Shown here: piece by piece, positions 1-12,664 of the stretch
Position numbering within the stretch: position 1 is the stretch's first letter
Layout: each line of letters starts with the position of its first letter
From: Phylloscopus collybita
Taxonomy: Eukaryota > Chordata > Aves > Passeriformes > Phylloscopidae
DNA length: 64,000 nucleotides
Assembly: GCA_027886175.1 (NCBI GenBank)
Contig: JAJNNQ010000029.1
Coordinates: forward strand, 3,534,001 to 3,598,000
Direction: 5' to 3'
Made by a program: the position numbers and the translations under genes
Notes under the pieces: model-generated
Databases searched by the model: none
Told to the model about the DNA's origin: nothing
Seen by the model: only the letters and a program-made list of their open reading frames with translations

Positions 1-3000
1 GCCATTAAAAACCAAAAATCAGCAACAGAATTCAATTTGCAGTTATATTTACATCAAAATTAATATTTGATGCCCAGCTTTGCAAGGCATTCTTTCAGCC
101 TTACTAGGGCCTTCTATTAATAACATACTACTCTAACAGATGAATAAAATTAAACTTAATTCTTACAGATTTTTAAATCTTTATTTAAGATTTTTTTTTT
201 TCAAAAAGCTGAGAAAATGGTGAGTAATTGGTGACACATTCTACTCTTTAAATATCTTCCATTGCACAGGTTGTGATACAGGTTAAATATCTGCCTTGTG
301 ATTTGGCATCTTATATACATAAGGCTGCTTTTCTCAAATAATTATCCTTTGCTGATATAATTGATTATTACAAATCGGATGCCATCATGGAAGGGAGTGT
401 ATCATAGTGCAAGGAGAGTTTAAGATGTATTTCCTGCAGTCCTATGAAATAATACCTATATGATAATTTGCATTCTCTGTCTTATTTCAGTCCTGCCTTC
501 TGGGCCGTCTAAATACTCACCAGAAAGGCAAGCGAAGCAGCTTTTGTTTCCAATGAATGACATTTTAATTGCATGAATTTGCAGAAGTTTTATGTTTCGC
601 CTGCAAATGGATAGGATTATGGAGTTCTATTTCAATTCTAAAAAAAAGATTACATATACAGACAGTTTTTCTGGGTTTTTTACCAATCCAATATGATTCA
701 CACCTGCTAAAGGTTCATTTCTTCATTTAGAGATTGTTACAAAACATGTAGCTTACAACTTTGTTCAAAATTCTCAGCATTTCCACTCTCTTTTGATAAA
801 AAGGCTCTACTGATGTGTGTTTATTCCCTAGTGATGGGAACATGTCTTGCCCAAAGTTCAGGTTTACAGTTGAGTGTACTGATACATTTCAAAGTAAGAA
901 ATTACAATTTTGCTCTCTTACAGAGATAATACCCTACAGCTATTACAGGACAGAGCATATTTTTCACATTTTATCAAGGCCCAGATTCACAACCTCTGCT
1001 TTATGGAATAGGAGCTAAGCAAGCCTAAAACTTGTTGGAAGCCTGTAGATTCTATTGGAAATTAATTTTGGCTAAAACTGAGGTGCTGTCAACAGTAGAT
1101 TTGATCTTCTACATCAAACTTGAGTTTCAAGAACAGGCATCATGCAAAGGTGAAAAGACTGAAAGGTTTCCATTGAGGAATAGTAATAAGATGCAAAAAA
1201 ATACACAGCTGAATTCTGGTTTGATAAAGAATGACTGAATATTTTTGCCACCAACTGGCAAACACCAACAAGGCAAAGAATTGGCATATTCCATCTCAGC
1301 TCAAGAAGTTACAAAGAAGTCCAAGTAACAACTTCCCCAAGTTTTAGTTAGTCAGGCAACTGTGAGGTGTTTGGCAAAATACTTCCCCAGTTTTTACATG
1401 ATCTACACCAAAAGTGGTTTGAAATTTTTGACTGGACAGTTTAACTTGACTTTTTGTTTGCTCTGGATGTAATCAAGATATCATATAACATACTCAGTTT
1501 CTTACACTGTAAGTATCAAAATTATGTAAAAATTAAATGGAAAAGAAATTAAGAGTTGTAAGTACCTTACGGAATTTACATTAACAAAAAAATAAGTATA
1601 AAAACCCCAACAAACCAAAACAAACAGTAACTAAAATCTTGCTAAAGTTAAATACAACCCTTTTCTCCCATTTTTATGATTTGGGACTCTAGAGTTTATA
1701 GGAAACTGAATAATAACACTAAGCAAGTCTCACGACCAATAGTTCAGCAGGGGATAATATCAGAGTTGAATAAGAAGCTTTTTCAAAATTAATAAAAAGA
1801 GAGATTCTCACTCAGACAGTAAATTATGTACATTTTCATAGGAATTTTAGGTTTTTTTCATTAAAATGGAGTGAATCAAACCAGAGATTTTTACACACAT
1901 TTGCTTAGCCCAGAAAACATAGAGCCAAGCATTTAGTCCTCCATCTGAATCAGGCAGGTTTTCTGCATTGTAGATGAAGTCCTGAACATTTTTCTCCAGT
2001 AATGTAATATATTACTCTCTGTGACTTGAATTTTTTTTCCATAACTGGCACACATTTAAAAATTTCATGTTCTGGAATTTTTTAAAGATTAAATAGCCCG
2101 CTTGAAAATATCTGACTAGTTCTAATGAATGCATTTTTTTTTCTCTGAAAGTTTTCAATCATAATAATCACTGGTTTATGTCCAGTGATGTCAATATTGT
2201 TAATGTCTTTTCACTAAGTATGCTGTTCAAGTTAAAGGATCCTGTAGATAAGTTACAAAACTTTTACCCCTGTGCTCCAGTCATTCCAGTTGGCTTTTAG
2301 TCAAATTGAAAACATAGTTTTAGTCAGCATTAAAATTGCTGTTTCTAATTTGGCTTAAGTCTGTATGTGAACAAGTCCTGTCATAGTAAGCAAAAAGGTA
2401 CTGTTTCACCAATCTTCTATTTTATCCTAAAATCAGTTTTAACACACTTACTTTTCAAAACCGTGGAAGTACTTCAGGGTCATTAGGCATTTGAATTAAG
2501 GGGTCTTATCATTCAATTCATTAACTTCTGGAGAGGGAGGCTGTATCTTCTGTTTATATTCAAGGAAATGAATGTCAAGGATTGCCATGTGTGTGGTGTA
2601 AATAAGAAAGGCCACCAGTGTAGAGCTTCCATTTTTGTGATGAGAACATAAAAGTCAGTTGCTTCTGTTCCAGAGGTGATATTTTACTTAGACGTCTGCT
2701 CTGTTTGCAGAAAGAAGGCAAAACATCTTTTGTTACTGATTTGGAGACTGAGAGGGTTTGGACATCAATTAAATGTAAGCCTTTTGAAAGTCCTTCTATA
2801 AACCTTCATGTTTTACTGATAGACTGAGCAGTTCTTTGTTAAAATAAAATTTACATAAGAGACGGAGGAAGTAAAGAAAATAGGGAGTGTGCGTTATCAT
2901 GAAAATCATTGCACTACATCCCTGGAGCACTTTGCTGCTCATCATTAATTTTCTTAGGTTGCAATTCTACTATGAAGACTTTGCCATGGGGAGTTACAAC

Positions 3001-6000
3001 ATGGTCTCTGAAGTACAAACCATAGAAGAAAGCAATTTTTGTATATGTAAACTGAGGAAAAAATATTATGAATCTGGCTGTTCAGAGTAGCCAAGAGTGA
3101 CAGAATTTTATAGGAAATAATTTAAGGGATTTTATATGATCCATTCTTCTTGATGTCTTCAAGACAAGGTCCTTATTTTTTTGCAACAGCTTTTGAATTA
3201 ATAAAAGCAAGGCAAGAGTTGAATATTGGGATTTTTATTGTAATTATGTAGCTCAAATAACTGGCAATAAAGGCAAAAGTGTTATATTTATTTATTATAT
3301 ATTTATCCTACACCACCATCATGCAAATAACCCATAACAATACTTTACATAAAATCTATTTTTACCTCTGAATTTATGTTTAGTGGCTAAATTGCATGAT
3401 TTACAAGGGATGGCTCCTTCATTCCCTGAATCTGTGAACAATGGCTCTAAGGTATTATGAAAATATTTTTTTTTATTCTAGTATCATCATTACAATTGAA
3501 GGAATGCAATTAATCCAGATTCAACTCCTTAAAATTTCCCTCCTTTCATTTGGTGCAATTTTTTGTGTTTTTATGATACACACAAAAAGTCCATTACACT
3601 ACAGAAAATACAGAGAGATGAAACCATTTGTAAGAGATTATTTAAGTCCTGGATATTTTATTCTGCTAATATCTCCTAATTTAAACAATTCAGTTGAGGA
3701 AAGAAACATAAAATACAGAGAGAAAGCCCTTCAAAAAGAAAAGAAAAACAAGGAAAAACACTTGACTTTGCAAAAGGAGAATGTGCTAGAATAAAAGAAG
3801 TAGAAGATGACCCTGGGACAATGACTTCTGAGGCCTCAATGACTTTTTAAATTTTCTAATTTGCATTTATAGGCAAAATGCCCCACTTGGCATTTTTAAT
3901 GCAAATCAATAAAAAAATTGAAGTATTTATGGTTTTATGCTGTGAGGAACCTATAGCAATGCAATTGTGATAGGTAATTAGTAATACTTTCTGGTAAACT
4001 ATCTGACCTAAACAAAGATGGCTATAAATGGCCTGCTGCAGTAAAATCACAACTATGTGTTTAAAATAGATGATGTGTTTGACATCTTTAAAAGTGATGA
4101 ATATTACTTAATAAAAACAAGAAAGCTCAGCATGTCATGCTCAACAAGCATGTAGAAAACACATGCATTGTCCTTTTGAGGCACTTTGTAAATATTCTTC
4201 AAGAAGGAGAGCAGCAGGAAAATATTTTTGTTTTCTTTAAAGAAAAAAACTAATTTTGTTTTCAATTGGAACTAGATAGAAACAAGAAATAATTATTGCG
4301 TGGATAAAATTAATATTCTTCTGTTCATAAAACTATCATACACACTTGCCCTTGGGAAATTCTCCTTTATACAAAGCTACCTGAATTTCCTCTGCAAAAC
4401 AGCAAACAAACTGAAATGTTAGCATTGCACATAAAATAGGTTGTAAGTTTAAAAAGATTTTCAGAAATTCTCAAGAATTTTACCACAGATTAAACCAGTC
4501 TGGCTCTATAATCCTATATAAAATACGTACGTGGATAAATAGCCCTTTTTTCCCTATGCAACATTAACGTGTTACCTAAGGTCTAAGTACAGAGTGCATT
4601 GTTATTAACAACACTGCAAGTGGCAGAATATTCCACTGTGAAGTTTTTTTCAAAGTTGCAAGCAAGGATAAATAGTTTAATTTGTGATCTAAGTTTAATA
4701 TGGAAATAACTGAGAGAGAATTGCCAAATAATGTTTAAGACATTTTCATATTTTCCTATTTTCTCCTTTTCTGCTCGAAAGTGCTCAACGGAGTCTGAAT
4801 TTGAACTTTAAATGTCAAAGCGGTTTCATAGTAGATGGTGCAATGAATGGACAGCTCATGAGCTAGTTTTGTAAAGCTTTAACATTGGCTCTTAATTTCT
4901 TGAACCAAACCAAAAGAGATTAAAGGTTGTGTTTCTATTTCCAGCTTTTTTAAGTGGGTTAGGGGCCTTCTCCTTTGGAGCCGTTTCTAGTTACTCTGTT
5001 ATTACTGCAACATGAATACTGCTGAGGACTGGGTTCAACTGGCATTCAAGTTCACAGTCCACATTGTGGTTGCTTGAAACTCTTTTCCTTCAAGGATTAT
5101 TTTTATTTAATTGCTAGAAGCCCACAGACTAACCATTTCAAAGGAGGAGATCTTTCTAATATGGAACAGTAAATTCCCCCGTAAAAATGGAGTAAAAACA
5201 GCCTTATGTGTCCATAAGAACCTGAGAACAGTTTAGGACCAAAGTAACTCACAGGCTTCACACTGCAGTGTTTTGCTTTCTTCATGCAGAGGAAAGGGAA
5301 AAAGGTGCCATGGAGAGGAATTACAGAGTTACTGTGTCTCTGTGCACTTACAAAGTGCAGGGAAAGGCAATTACCTAGAAAGACCCAGAAATGTCTAGAA
5401 TTAAAGCACAACATATCCTGGACACACCTAATACAGTACAATTTTATGTTTTACTCAAGAGTGAACTGTGTCTTACTCAGTCAGCTACAGAAAATTAAAT
5501 TGTCACTGCCCGGTGGAAAAAAAGCATTAGAAACTGTCTTTCAGGCTCAGCAATGTCTACAGAGAGGGCAAAGCCCTCCCGTCTGAATTATTTTGAATCC
5601 AGACAGCAAAGTGCTGTTTTACCAGCCAGACTGTTTTGCTGTGAACACAAGGACCAGCATGCTACCAGCTGCAAACTCACCAGCTGTTTATTTCTGTGTT
5701 TAAAAGGTTTGGGGAATCTTTCAAAAAACTATCAGTCCTGCCTTTCTACTCTGGCCTCAGGGAGTCCAGTGGCACAATCTGCTTACTTTACAGAAGTCAT
5801 CCGTGGGATAAGACAACTGAGTCCTGTGGGCTCAAAAACATGGACTAAAATAAACATAACTGCCACACTTAACATTTGCATTTAAATTTAAGTGAGTCAT
5901 TTTGTTATGATGCTCATTTCCAAAACAATTAACGAGAAACTGTTTGAATGAGTGGAAAGTTGATCCTGAAGCTTGTGTTTACAGAGGTAAAAATTTGTAT

Positions 6001-9000
6001 ATGCATTCTGTAAAAAAGTTGTTATAGCTCATCATTATCTCTCATTAGGAGCACGCCTCACTCTTTAGAAATTTTTGATTGAGACCACCATTTTGTAGTT
6101 CTCACTATGACTAACTTGTGCTTTGCCAGGCAGAGCATTTTAAGCACTTCTGTTCCCAAACCACCCATGAAATATCATAAGGAAGAGGAGAAAATTAAAA
6201 GCATGAGCTGCAAGGTGGCAGTTTCCATACATTGTCTTTCTGAAGGTACGTTGATCTCAAATATTGGGGTCTGAGATGTTCCTTTCGTGTCTAATGCAGA
6301 AACTAAGTGTCCTGTGAACTCAAAAATGAGGGTTCAGAGGAAAAATGTTAAACAGCTCTCAATGGACATGGATGTCTGTTTTTAATTCCATGGAGGCAGG
6401 AGAGAATATTAATGTTGTCTATATTGAAATAATTAAGAATAAAAGACGTTATTATAGTTGGTCTTAAATGCAGCAATTCTAGCTTAAGTCTGCATTATTT
6501 CTGCAAGGCGCTGTAGTTGGAGTCCTGCCACTGGGAAATCTCCCAGCAGTTCGTATGGCTACCGTTTTACTTTGTTTGGCTCAAAAGAAAGGAAAAAAAG
6601 CTGTGTGGAAAAATCATGGATCGTAGGAGGAATTGCAATGCCTCTGCAAATTCATGAAGTATGGGGCCAGGTAATTACCTAGAAAGGCTGAGAAACATCA
6701 GCCAGTAAAGCAGGGCAGCTACTGGGCATGCCCATGTAGGATCTGTGCTGTACCTACCACCAAGATACATAATGGGTGACTGTCACTTGAGGGAACAGGA
6801 CACTTACTTTCATGTCTGCAGAGTGGTACAAGAGCCTCTGATCACCGGTGGTTACCACCTGCAATGTCACAAAGAAGTCACTTGCTATGTGAAAGGTTTT
6901 CCAGGCACTCCAGATCCATCGGGTAACACACGTCTGAGTGTGTGAGTGACTTCATATGGGCTTGCCTGTACTTGTTTTAACAGTTCCCTGATCAGATGAC
7001 CTGTGGTAGTTTACTGTCACAAAGTGGATGGATTCTTATAATGAAAGTGAAAGAGGGGGAGGTAGGCATTTGAAACCAAAGCTTCAAAGCAGTTTAATCG
7101 TTACAGTCCCATTTTTCTCAGACTGTAAGACCATGCTGGTTACAGGTCCTATTCAGATAAACATCATTACCTCATAGTCAGGATTAATTGCTTTCAAACT
7201 TAATGTTCTTTTCATAGGAAAATTATTAAAATTACTTAATAGTCAGCTAAATTTCAATAGTTCCACTTAGAATTGGTTATCAAAGACCATGGCTGGATTT
7301 ATGTCTCTGTGGTGCCTAAGGTTTCCTTTGTCATAATCTGTAGCTACTGTTAAGGATTTCAGGTTCCTTAGAGGGTAACTTCAGTGTGCATTTGTAAGGT
7401 GTATGGCTGCATGTTACAGACATAGTCATGGACCTCATATGCATACATAAGGCAGTGCCCTAGGTTATGTTTTGAAACAAGATTAAGCTTTTACATAAGC
7501 ACAGGAGTAGGTGGAGGAATATAAATGACAGACTCGTCCCATATCCCTTTCAGTGAATCTCTATAGAGAACACCATGTGTTGCATACAGTTCAAATATTT
7601 GGTATCTGGTTTTAGCACATGTTGAAAATGTCTCATGCTCATTAGAAAAATTAGATTATTCCAGGAAAAGTGCACTTACAAACTTCCACTCTCCAGCAGA
7701 GTGTCTGACATCATCCACAAGTTCAAATCAACTTACTTCCCAAAAACATGTCAGCAGAAGAAGGGAAATTTTGTTTTCCACATTAGTACCATGTAACACC
7801 TGCTGGCCTTCAGCTTTCCAAAATGGGAAATGCTTATTGGTCAGCAGCAGCTAAAACTAATTAAGATCTGATGAATATTGTTTTACCATGTGTAGGAAGT
7901 AGTGTCAGCAAAAGTTTATGCTGCTGGTGTGATGCTCCTTCCATTTGAAGAAGGCTGTCACAGAAGGATTATGTGTTTACAAGACACATACTGTCCTGTA
8001 TCAAAAGACAAGGAAGCAAATTTCTCACAACTCTTTTACTTTTCTTTGCCATCTTCTACAGAGATGAGATTAAGTAGTGTATTTTCTTTCATTTTTATTT
8101 TCTATTGCTTTTACTATATTTTCAAAGACTATGGAACTTATACATACTCCTTATACATATTCAAATCCTAAAAAAAAAAAAAAATTCATAGCAAAAACTT
8201 CTGAGACACCAACTGTTTTCCCCCCTTTCAAAATGTTTGCATGAAAAAACAAAGCAAAACCAACCCACAAAAGGCTCAGTGCTCTTACAAAGCTTCTTAG
8301 TACAGCAAATTTCCCACCAGATTCAATGGGATGTCACTGTGTGGTTTGCTTTGGATTAATTTAAAAGGGATAGTGCAGTCAAATCATAACCAAAGTAGAT
8401 TCCCAAAGAAGTTCTTGCTTGATGTAATCAAAATTCATCATAGTTGTGCATGCAACAGAATACACAGAAGATTTGCCAGCCTGTGGGAAGAGTAAATACC
8501 TTTTCACACTGAGGTTTATAGCAGTGTCAGACACTAAGGAACACAGCACACTAACCACTGCAGTGCCCAATTTTTAAATACCTTGCCTGCTCTGGAGCAC
8601 ACTGTCCAAGCTTTGAGTGTCTGGGTTTTCTAAAGCCATGCCTAATATAAGAGAGAAGGATGCCTAATCTTTGAACCAGAATAGCCACCATGCTGTACAG
8701 AGAATAGGACCTTTCATCATATTCTGCTAAAGATGCTAGAGTGTCAGTAGAACAATTAAACAAGACTTGAAGCCAAGGATGAAGCAAACAGAATTTCTCT
8801 GTCTTCTTGTAGTGTAAATGACATTGTTACGCCGTTCCAAACTGCAAAGTTCCTCTAACCCCGGGACTGAGGGTGATGAAGATAAATGCAGGGAGCCATC
8901 AAGAGGTATAACACAGGCACACCAGTCCTCTGTAAAAGAGGGTGTATCATACAAACTGTTGACTTCAGCTTAGTCTTAACAGAAATGAAGCCGTCACATA

Positions 9001-9426
9001 AACTGAAGAAAAAGTTATAAGGGAAAAATCACTGTAAAGTAATAAAAGAAATCTGTGACTTCATACAACATACAATCTTGTTTTCCTTCTAAACCTTCAG
9101 AATCTGAAGTGAAGGAAGCAGTAGTGAAATTGATACAAATGCTGAAGGAGAACTGAAGGTAGTAGGATGCCCTTTTCTAAAAAGTCCATGAGAAACTGAT
9201 TGAAAAACAACCTGTTGACTTGTACAAAGCCAACTCAAAAAGTATTGAATTCCTGACTTACTAATGATGATTCCTGCAATGATATCTGATTACACATGAA
9301 GAGCAAGAATTTAACACACTACCTTTTGATTTGAGAGGGAATAGAGGTCTCTTTATGACTCAGAAATACTATAAGTATTGTCTCACTTGTACCCAGAACC
9401 TACAACAGAACTTGGCCCATATTACT
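1..9426. other. AT-rich stretch, no gene recognised
   Basis: Many short AT-rich open frames, none with recognisable domains. The longest, 117 codons at 3441-3794, is Lys/Ile-rich and looks like chance. A short A run lies near 8171. I see no tRNA, rRNA, LTR or CR1 signature. It may be intron or intergenic DNA of the host. Confidence 0.6.
9421..9426. repeat. Left target-site duplication of solo LTR
   Basis: ATTACT directly left of the LTR, matching ATTACT at 9876-9881 directly right of it. Confidence 0.85.
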
Positions 9427-9875
9427 TGTGACAGTGTTGGCTTCTGTTCTTCTCTGCCAAAGTTAGGATGAAAAATAAATAGACAGGAAACGAAGGATTG
9501 AGTTTGGACTTGATTCTTTATTATGTCTTACCTATTTACAGTATTTACAGACTCACGAGCCATGAGCGTCAACGAGCATGCTAGGAAAACAAAGTAAAGT
9601 AGAGACTTCTAACTCTTTCCAAGGTTATTTAAGTGATTATTACCCAATACCAAGGTGACACCTATATTATTTATACTTTTGACCCAATAGTGACCATCCA
9701 AGGCCTGCAAAGCAGACCTTCTTCACCCAATTATGGAAAACCACCTAAACCCATGAAGAAGAAGGAAGAAGAAGATGAAGAAGAAGGACTTAGACAACGC
9801 CCAAAGTCCTCCATCTTGACTCACACGTATTACTATATACTAAAATCTTAAATCTAAGTTTCTAGCATTCCAACA
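9427..9875 (-). mobile_element. Solo LTR of an endogenous retrovirus (class II-like), minus strand
   Basis: Read on the minus strand the block begins TGTTGGAATG and ends CTGTCACA, the TG...CA ends of a retroviral LTR. Both flanks carry the same 6-bp target-site duplication, ATTACT (9421-9426 and 9876-9881), which fixes both ends. On the minus strand a TATA-like TATAAATAAT (about 9668-9680) lies roughly 150 bases upstream of an AATAAA poly(A) signal (about 9512-9525), the normal promoter to poly(A) order. A GAA-rich purine run (about 9752-9787) sits in the U3 part. No internal retroviral sequence remains, so this is a solo LTR left by LTR-LTR recombination. A 6-bp duplication is typical of class II (ERVK/alpha-like) integrases. 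The exact family was not identified. Confidence 0.85.
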
Positions 9876-9881
9876 ATTACT
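9876..9881. repeat. Right target-site duplication of solo LTR
   Basis: ATTACT, identical to 9421-9426. A perfect 6-bp direct repeat bounding a TG...CA block. Confidence 0.85.
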
Positions 9882-12660
9882 GACCAAGACTCTGAACATC
9901 TCAGGTGATTTTTAGTGTAAGGGAACTCATTTCTCAGAAAGTTTAAGCATAATCATTGAGAAGTTAAGAATCCCATGTAATAGGATAGAATTTGTGCAGA
10001 AATTAAAATAATGGGTAAGATCTCTGTACAGGCAGTAAAGAGAAATTATTTTGTGCTTGATAGATGCTGGATTCTGTTTTCAGTGATCCATGCTTTCAAC
10101 TCTAGATAAGAAGAGTTGTAATAACTCATTTAACTCTCTTTCTACTAGCAGACATTTATGAGCCTCAGTCATCACAGGTTTGAAAACAGAAGTTTTTTCC
10201 CTCTTTGGGGTTTCTTCCTTCCTGTCAGCTGTAGAAAGGCTTGACCCATTTGCTGGTTCCTTACTTCAGTATTGGCTAGTGTTGCTTACGTGTTTTCCAT
10301 GCCCACAGGGAAAGCTGGTGTGGTCTCCACCGTGAGATATTGCAAAGACCTATAACACCCTTTCCAAGAGAAAAATTACGACAAATTTTTCTAAAATTTC
10401 ATTATTTTGTAACTGTGAATTTGTTTTCTTATTCATATTCATTTCTTATGCAAAATAAGATTTTCTTCTCTCAGATCCTCAGCAGAGGATCTTTCGTTTG
10501 AAGACATCACTTTGTTAGTCTCAGCCATATTGTAGAACAAAGTTTGCTACATAGTCAAGGCATGCAATTGGTTCATATCAATTAAGACCAAAGGACCTGA
10601 AAAAATCTTGAGTTAAGAGGACCGTCACATTTGAGTTGAAGGGTTATCTAAGTTGAATAGGTTTGAATAGAATCTTGTGTTCAGTGGTGATATTTAGAAT
10701 ATTGTTAATGAGATGATGCAAAAGCTTATCAATAAAAGGATAATGTTTGTCATGTATATTTAGATCATGCTGTTATACCTCTGAACACGTGCAGGTCACA
10801 TATATTTAGATTAAAAATTCTGAGGAAATTGTTAGGGTTTCCCTGTATATGACTCACTGTGTAACTTGCAGCTATTTGTACATTCTTGAAGATTTCCACT
10901 CTTTTAAAAATCATTTTTGCTTCAATGCATAAAACTGTTTTGTTTGTGCAAAATAAACTAGACTTCTAAGCTGATGCTTCCTAAGTAATCACTTGCCTCC
11001 AAAGCCAGAGCCTTGGAAAAATGTAAAGAACAGATCTGGAAATAGTGGGTTAAAGTCTGGGAATCAACTAATAAAGAGCGTAGTTCTTACTAGCAGCAAT
11101 CTTTTCTGTCTTGTGACTGATGGTAGTTATCTTGGAGGTATTTAGTCAGCCCTTAAAGGAATAAGTAGTCTTTCTCCTTCCAGTCATACTGCTTGCTGCC
11201 CAGGACCTCCTGATGAAGCTGCTTGAATATCTTCTCTGAATATAATTTCTCTATTAAAAACATCACATTTTGGTATCATCTATGCGTAGCTCCCAAAGAC
11301 TCTGACAAATTTGTTCACACTAGTATACTTCCATGGAGGTTGCACATTTGTTAATTTACTTACAGAGACTTCTAATTGTTGTCAGATATTTTTCCTGCAC
11401 TAACAATACTAAAAGCTCTGTGACTCTGTCCACAAATTTACAGAAGGAGACAAAAGTGGTTTAACATCGCCTAATGATATCAGCCTTCATTTCTTAGTCT
11501 GTATTGTCCAGTTCACTACCAATCTCTGCTGTCCATGTATCTTGCCCACATTTTTCAACCAATTTTTAAGAAGGCTGTAACAAGATGAACAAAATGGTAT
11601 TCTACCACATAATAGAAGGACAAACACTTCCTTCCTTTTTGTTGTTGTTGTTGTTGTTTTTTGGGTTTTGGAGGTTTTTTGTTTTGTTTTTTCAAGTCTA
11701 CTCCTTTTTTGTCCAGTTCCTTTGGTCTCTCATTATGTACATTATATTATGTTAGAAAAAACTCTCCATAAAAGTAATATACCAACATCCTCAGTCAGCT
11801 CTTGAAGTGTCCACTTTCATGATGATAAGAACCAGGACAGGCAGTGAAGCCCTGATCTTTTATAGTCTGCTGTTAAATGTACAGAATGTCTTCATGTCTC
11901 TATCGTGTGACAAACATAAAACAGTAATAGGCCTCACTTCTGAAAGCAATGTTAATTAAAAAAATATTTGTACCATTATTTTATTTGCTAATAAAAAGCA
12001 ATATGGAAAACTTGAGCTATTTGAAACACTTCTGTATAAAAATAAACCTTGAGAGGAGATCTAATCCTTCTCACTAATATAATCATTTAATGGATTGCCT
12101 TCAAACATTTTTAATAAGGATCTTCATGATAATCTGAGGAAAAAAACCAAACAAACCTATGGCACCAGGATTTCTCTGAAATAACTGAGAGGTCAAAAAG
12201 TAATCTTTAACTGGAAATGTTCTCGTAACGTGTGGGGTTTTTTCTTATAAATATTATAAATTTCATTCTTTGAAAACAAAGTAAAACATAGAATCAGGTT
12301 TGAATAGCAAGTAGTGAAGTTCTAAATCTGAAGGAAGGTAAAGGAAAAAGCCAAAAAACAGACAGGATGTATCTACTCAAACACTATACTCAAGAAATTT
12401 AGTTTTTCGTAAGAGCTGTGTTTTCATGAGGGAATGTATTGGGTGGATAAAAAAGGTCTTTATGCAAAGAGTATTCTAATACCACTGCTCTTTATAAGAG
12501 TAAGAGGCAACTTTACAGTACAGATAAAGTTTCTCTGACTTCATGGCTTAAAGTTTCTTTAGAGCTTAGCCCCTTCATTATTTGTAATAAAATAAACCAA
12601 ATTTAAATTAAAAAAATAATAATTTTTTAAAATAAATTAAAAAATAGAGTCTTAGAACAG
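9882..12660. other. AT-rich stretch, no gene recognised
   Basis: No coding frame with recognisable domains. Contains a T-rich low-complexity run with a short TTG microsatellite (about 11636-11690) and a very AT-rich patch at 12590-12655 next to the CR1 tail. Confidence 0.55.
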
Positions 12661-12664
12661 GTTT

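Noticed and set aside
3441..3794. 117-codon open frame starting with ATG
   Set aside because: AT-rich low-complexity product without domains; expected by chance in this base composition.
5103..5885. Several overlapping open frames on both strands
   Set aside because: They overlap each other in different frames and none shows a domain.
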